From NCBI GenBank assembly GCA_001642005.1, contig LWCA01000156.1, positions 1 through 45,789 of the forward strand: 45,789 bases of DNA, written 5' to 3'. Source of the stretch: Intoshia linei (Eukaryota; Orthonectida; Rhopaluridae). The notes below the pieces were generated by a model. The model searched no databases, was not told the origin of the DNA, and saw nothing but the letters and a program-made list of their open reading frames with translations. A program made the translations under genes and the position numbers. Shown piece by piece: positions 42,248-45,789 of this stretch (its first letter is position 1; every line of letters starts with the position of its first letter).

Positions 42248-45200
42248 ATGATAGTTTTTCCTTCATATACTAAAATAAGATCAAGTAAAAAACTTCTTTT
42301 ATTTTACAAAATTGGAATATGTATCATGTCAGCCATCGCCAATGGTGTAATATGTGGATTTGTCAACTCTTATTCTTTATTATATATGGAATTAGGTAAA
42401 ATATTCCACGAAAACGCAAACGTTTCCACAATATCATGTAATTTCTTATTATTTAAGAGGTAAGACAAATGTAAATGTATTCAAATATAATAATTTATTG
42501 ATTGTAATGTTGCGACAACTGTGGTCTATAACAGTGGTTCCCAAATAGGGGCTTGGCCCCAACAGGAGGCCTACAGAGTCTGAGGGGGCCGCAGATTTAA
42601 GAAAAATTTTAAAATAGAATTAGAATCATTAACATTAATTTGATTTAGTATTTAATATTTAATTAATATATTCTTGAAATTCGGATTAATTTTGGATTAT
42701 AATAAATTTATGTTATGTTATTAACCCTGACGAGACAATAACACGTATATAAACAAAAACAAAAGTAACAATCATAATTTTACAATTGTTTGTATACTAG
42801 ACCCTAGTAACTAGGGTATCAACTATATTAAAGTATGATTTATAACGAAAATAAAACCAGTAATATTAATATTAAAAGATAACATTTTTTAAACGCTGTT
42901 ATAATAATATAATAAACATATTCACTATTTTGTACTAATTGATCTTCTCTAAAATTATTTTTATACTGTTAGGGGGGTCGACAATATATTTTTTTGGGAA
43001 CCACTGGTCTATAATACTTATTAATGATATTTATATATACAACTTTATACCTATAATATATTCATTAATAAGTATTAATTGAATTTGGGATCGTAAATAT
43101 GTGTCCTAAAAATGGTCAACGAGATGCAAAAGCTTACCGACCCCTGATCTATATCTAAAGTTGCTCATGAATCTCTTCATATCTGATAATAAATAATAAT
43201 AACAATTTGATTTATATTTTTTATACAAAAAATTTTTATAAAAAAAAATTAACATTTAATAAATTTTTTAATAACATTGATCTAAAGTTTTGAATCATGA
43301 TGGCATTGCATAATGGTAAATGTATTCCGTGCATTGTAAAATTGGAAATGAAATTCAAATGAATTATATTAAAGTCAATTCTACATATGTACAATGTACA
43401 TATAGATACTACAATATATAGATATCTGGAAGAATTTGCAATTACACTTTGAATTGAATTGAAAAATTTAATTAAAAAGTCAAGAGTTGTATAATTTAAA
43501 AAACCAAATCTAATAATTTTTCAAGTATAATGCAGTATCGCAAATTTCATTATCAGAAGATGAGCGTTTCAGGGTCAAATAATATAAACTTTAAATGAAG
43601 TCATAATGTAAACATGTTTATTATAATATTTAGCTTTAATTGGATCAATACAACTTGGAACATTATTTATCATGTCAGCTGTATCCAGTATGCTAATCAG
43701 TAAAATTGGTTTAAGGAAAACAGCAGGACTGGGAACTACAATCTGCATATGTGGTTGCATTATCAGTTATTTTTCATTAGGGAATATTTACGCCTTGATA
43801 TTTACATATGGAATAACAATAGGATTTGGTTCATCTCTCGTATATACAGCGTCTCTTTCAATATTATTTCAATATTTTGAAGAAAATGTTGGTCTAGCAA
43901 GTGGGATAGCCAATTTTGGTGGATCTGTTGCAACTGTACTGTTTCCATACTTTTTGGATAAATTTATAAAAATATATGGAATGTCAAAATTTATGTTGTT
44001 GGAAGCATTTTTATATTGCTTTTTATACATTGGACTATTCTTTTGGGTTGCAAAAGAATCAAGTAGTGAAATAGACGAAGTGAAAGGTGAAATAAAAATG
44101 GAGGATGATAAAATATCACAATCTAAATCAAAATCAAAGTTCAATAAAGCATACATTAAAAAAACTTTTGATATATTTTATAATTTTAATTACAGAGCAT
44201 GGAGCATTACTCTATCAATATTATTCATATCATATGCAGCTCCATTTTTATACTTGGTATATAATTTATAATTTATTTCCCAAGCACAGTCACTTGTCTA
44301 CTCATTACTAATTAAAGTAATAGTGGAATTTTAAGCACATGCATTTAAATTTCATAGACTATACTTTAGTGTTGTGTTCTTAGAAATAAAATTCCAACGA
44401 ATAAAAAAATTTTATGACCGTAAGGGGTCAGCGAAAATTTCCATTACATGGGGTTTGTATAATTGTGTTTAAACTTTGAGATAACATTACACTAACATTA
44501 TTAATACCATAAATGTTTCTGTAAAAAAATAGACATCAAAATACCCAATAAAATCATACTAGAAATTGAGAATTGTTACTGAAAACTATATTTACATAAT
44601 AATTACTATATAGTACTACAAATAATATTTTGAAAAATATAAAAAAAAGAAAAAAATTTTTAATTTAAAATTTTGTGGCCCACTTAAAAATGGACGTGGA
44701 CTACCAATCCAATGGTTTTTAATTTAAAACGCCATATAACCATTACTTTTATTTTAATATACTTTTACTTTTATTAGACAAAATATGCTGCTCAAAACGG
44801 TATGGAAAATAGTAGTATTATTATATCATTCCTTGGAGGAGGTTCAGCAGTCGGAAGATTGGTAATTGGAAAAATATCAGATCATAAATTAGTAGACAGA
44901 ATTGTATTGCATCAATTGTGTGCATTATTATACGGTCTTTGTATGTTTGTTATACCAATTATGATTAGTAATAGTATCATGCTATATGTAATGGCTATAT
45001 TTCTTGGAGTAGCTGATGGTTTACTGTTCAGCTTGATTGGACCAATATCAAAAGATATTTTGGGAAGTGAAAAGGCATCAAAAGGAATGGGATGCGCAAT
45101 GTCGTTATTAGCAGTTAATATAATATTTGGGCCCATACTCATGGGAATGCTTAAAGATTGTTTGAATAGATATGATATAATTTTTTATATTGCAGCAATA

Positions 45201-45248
45201 CCTCCCCTTATATCTGCATTTTCAATGTTAATAGCCCATAAAAAATAA
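42248..45248 (+). CDS. SLC16 (monocarboxylate transporter)-like major facilitator carrier
   Basis: Three exons: 42248-42437, 43634-44256 and 44778-45248; 427 residues. The fold is that of a 12-helix carrier. Helix 1 SAIANGVICGFVNSYSLLYM, then SLIGSIQLGTLF, the loop SKIGLRKTAGLG, and the SLC16-typical helix 4-5 region YGITIGFGSSLVYTASL followed by FQYFEENVGLASGIANFGGS are well preserved. A charged central loop (EDDKISQSKSKSKFN) separates the halves. The second half has GGGSAVGRLVIGKISDHK, the domain-two counterpart of the MFS signature. SLC16 members move lactate, pyruvate or related acids with protons across the plasma membrane; the substrate here cannot be told. The canonical helix-1 acidic/Trp signature is not conserved. 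A hAT element lies in intron 1. Start ATG 42248 is the first in frame. Confidence 0.9.
42532..43006. mobile_element. hAT element, 475 bp, perfect TSD, in carrier intron 1
   Basis: GTCTATAA is duplicated at 42524-42531 and 43007-43014. Termini CAGTGGTTCCCAAATAG (left) and CAGTGGTTCCCAAAAAA (right, inward). Non-coding. Confidence 0.93.
43112..43146. repeat. Solo right end of a hAT miniature element
   Basis: Read inward it is CAGGGGTCGGTAAGCTTTTG, the same terminus as the element ending at 27098. No left end was found upstream. Confidence 0.65.
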
Positions 45249-45488
45249 TTGTACTGATAATAATATATAAATATAATAAATATTATATTTCACTGTAAGT
45301 AACAGTCTTTAATCTAATTAGTTTATAATGTAATTGGTACTGTGTCGTTGCAAGATTATCCAGAATTGACGAGATACAGGGATTTAAAAAAATTATGAGA
45401 TAATTCATCACCAGGCTAGGTGTAGTAGGCCAGGTTAGGTTTTACAGTAAATTGGGTCAAAATTATACAAAAAATTTAGATTCTAGAA

Positions 45489-45789
45489 CAGTGGTTCTCA
45501 ACCTTTTTTATAATTCCTTCCGTTTTTCGAATTTTTTTTAAATTCCTCCCCCAATCATTACTTCATTTATGACCAAATTTTAACTTATCCTATATGTTGT
45601 AATTTTGTGCATATCTGTAAATTATCCATATTACAGTCACTAATCGTATTTTAAAGTTAAATATTTTACTTTTTACTAATTTATGAATATTTATTATCAA
45701 TATTTCGATAATAATGGACATCACACTATACAATAAACTATTAGGTCGTTTCATAAGTAATGTCGTTTTTTTAACAAAATTAAAAAGTT
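45489..45789. mobile_element. hAT element left end, cut by window edge
   Basis: CAGTGGTTCTCAACCTTTTT at 45489 is a standard hAT terminus. No right end occurs before the window stops, so length and class are unknown. Confidence 0.55.

Noticed and set aside
43869..44156. 95-codon minus-strand frame
   Set aside because: Antisense shadow of the SLC16-like carrier exon.

Overview
The window is nuclear DNA from an animal-like eukaryote. It is strongly A+T-rich, its genes are split by spliceosomal introns, and it is full of cut-and-paste DNA transposon debris (hAT, Tc1, pogo/Tigger). Every recognisable protein is eukaryotic: CWF19L1, dynactin p62 (DCTN4), NPRL3, LENG1, ATG9, type I PIP kinase and an SLC16-type carrier. 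The proteins are divergent and many introns are only about 32-50 nt. That combination suggests a fast-evolving, probably parasitic or miniaturised animal (for example a myxozoan, orthonectid or dicyemid). The sequence alone does not settle which.

Layout. 1-531: 3' end of a dead Tc1 element. 1024-2286: a hAT element with perfect 8-bp target-site duplications (TSDs). 3521-6811: CWF19L1 (+), 12 exons. 7177-8153: unidentified spliced gene (+). 9138-10549: unidentified two-exon gene (-), divergent from DCTN4 (+, 10892-13997, 5 exons). 14599-16387: NPRL3 (-, 10 exons). 17411-18743: LENG1 (+, 6 exons). 19305-24121: ATG9 (+, 4 exons), whose 2.3-kb first intron holds a dead Tc1 copy and a satellite-like repeat. 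25335-28613 (-) and 29854-41303 (+): two head-to-head paralogues of type I phosphatidylinositol-4-phosphate 5-kinase. 42248-45248: SLC16-like major facilitator carrier (+, 3 exons).

The most striking content is the divergent kinase pair. The two genes share nine exons in the same order and the same phases. The plus-strand copy keeps the kinase motifs (ILKTV, FDFKGS, IMDYSLL and the substrate-specificity Glu). The minus-strand copy is uninterrupted yet has lost each of them (MIVEL, FKFNGI, ITKYSFL, Glu to Arg, and no Gly-rich loop). It therefore looks like a maintained pseudokinase sharing a control region with its active partner. The active gene's introns have been swollen to 11 kb by transposons; the pseudokinase gene spans 3.3 kb.

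Transposons sit almost entirely in introns and intergenic DNA. Nine hAT-type insertions can be delimited by terminal inverted repeats plus 8-bp TSDs, most of them perfect; one pogo element has TA duplications; and there are at least two dispersed repeat families that fit no standard class. Two single-base homopolymer shortfalls in CWF19L1 exons are either assembly errors or early decay. No tRNA, rRNA or CRISPR array was found. Exon coordinates were assigned by hand from reading frame, GT..AG borders, phase agreement and remembered family conservation; no alignment was run.
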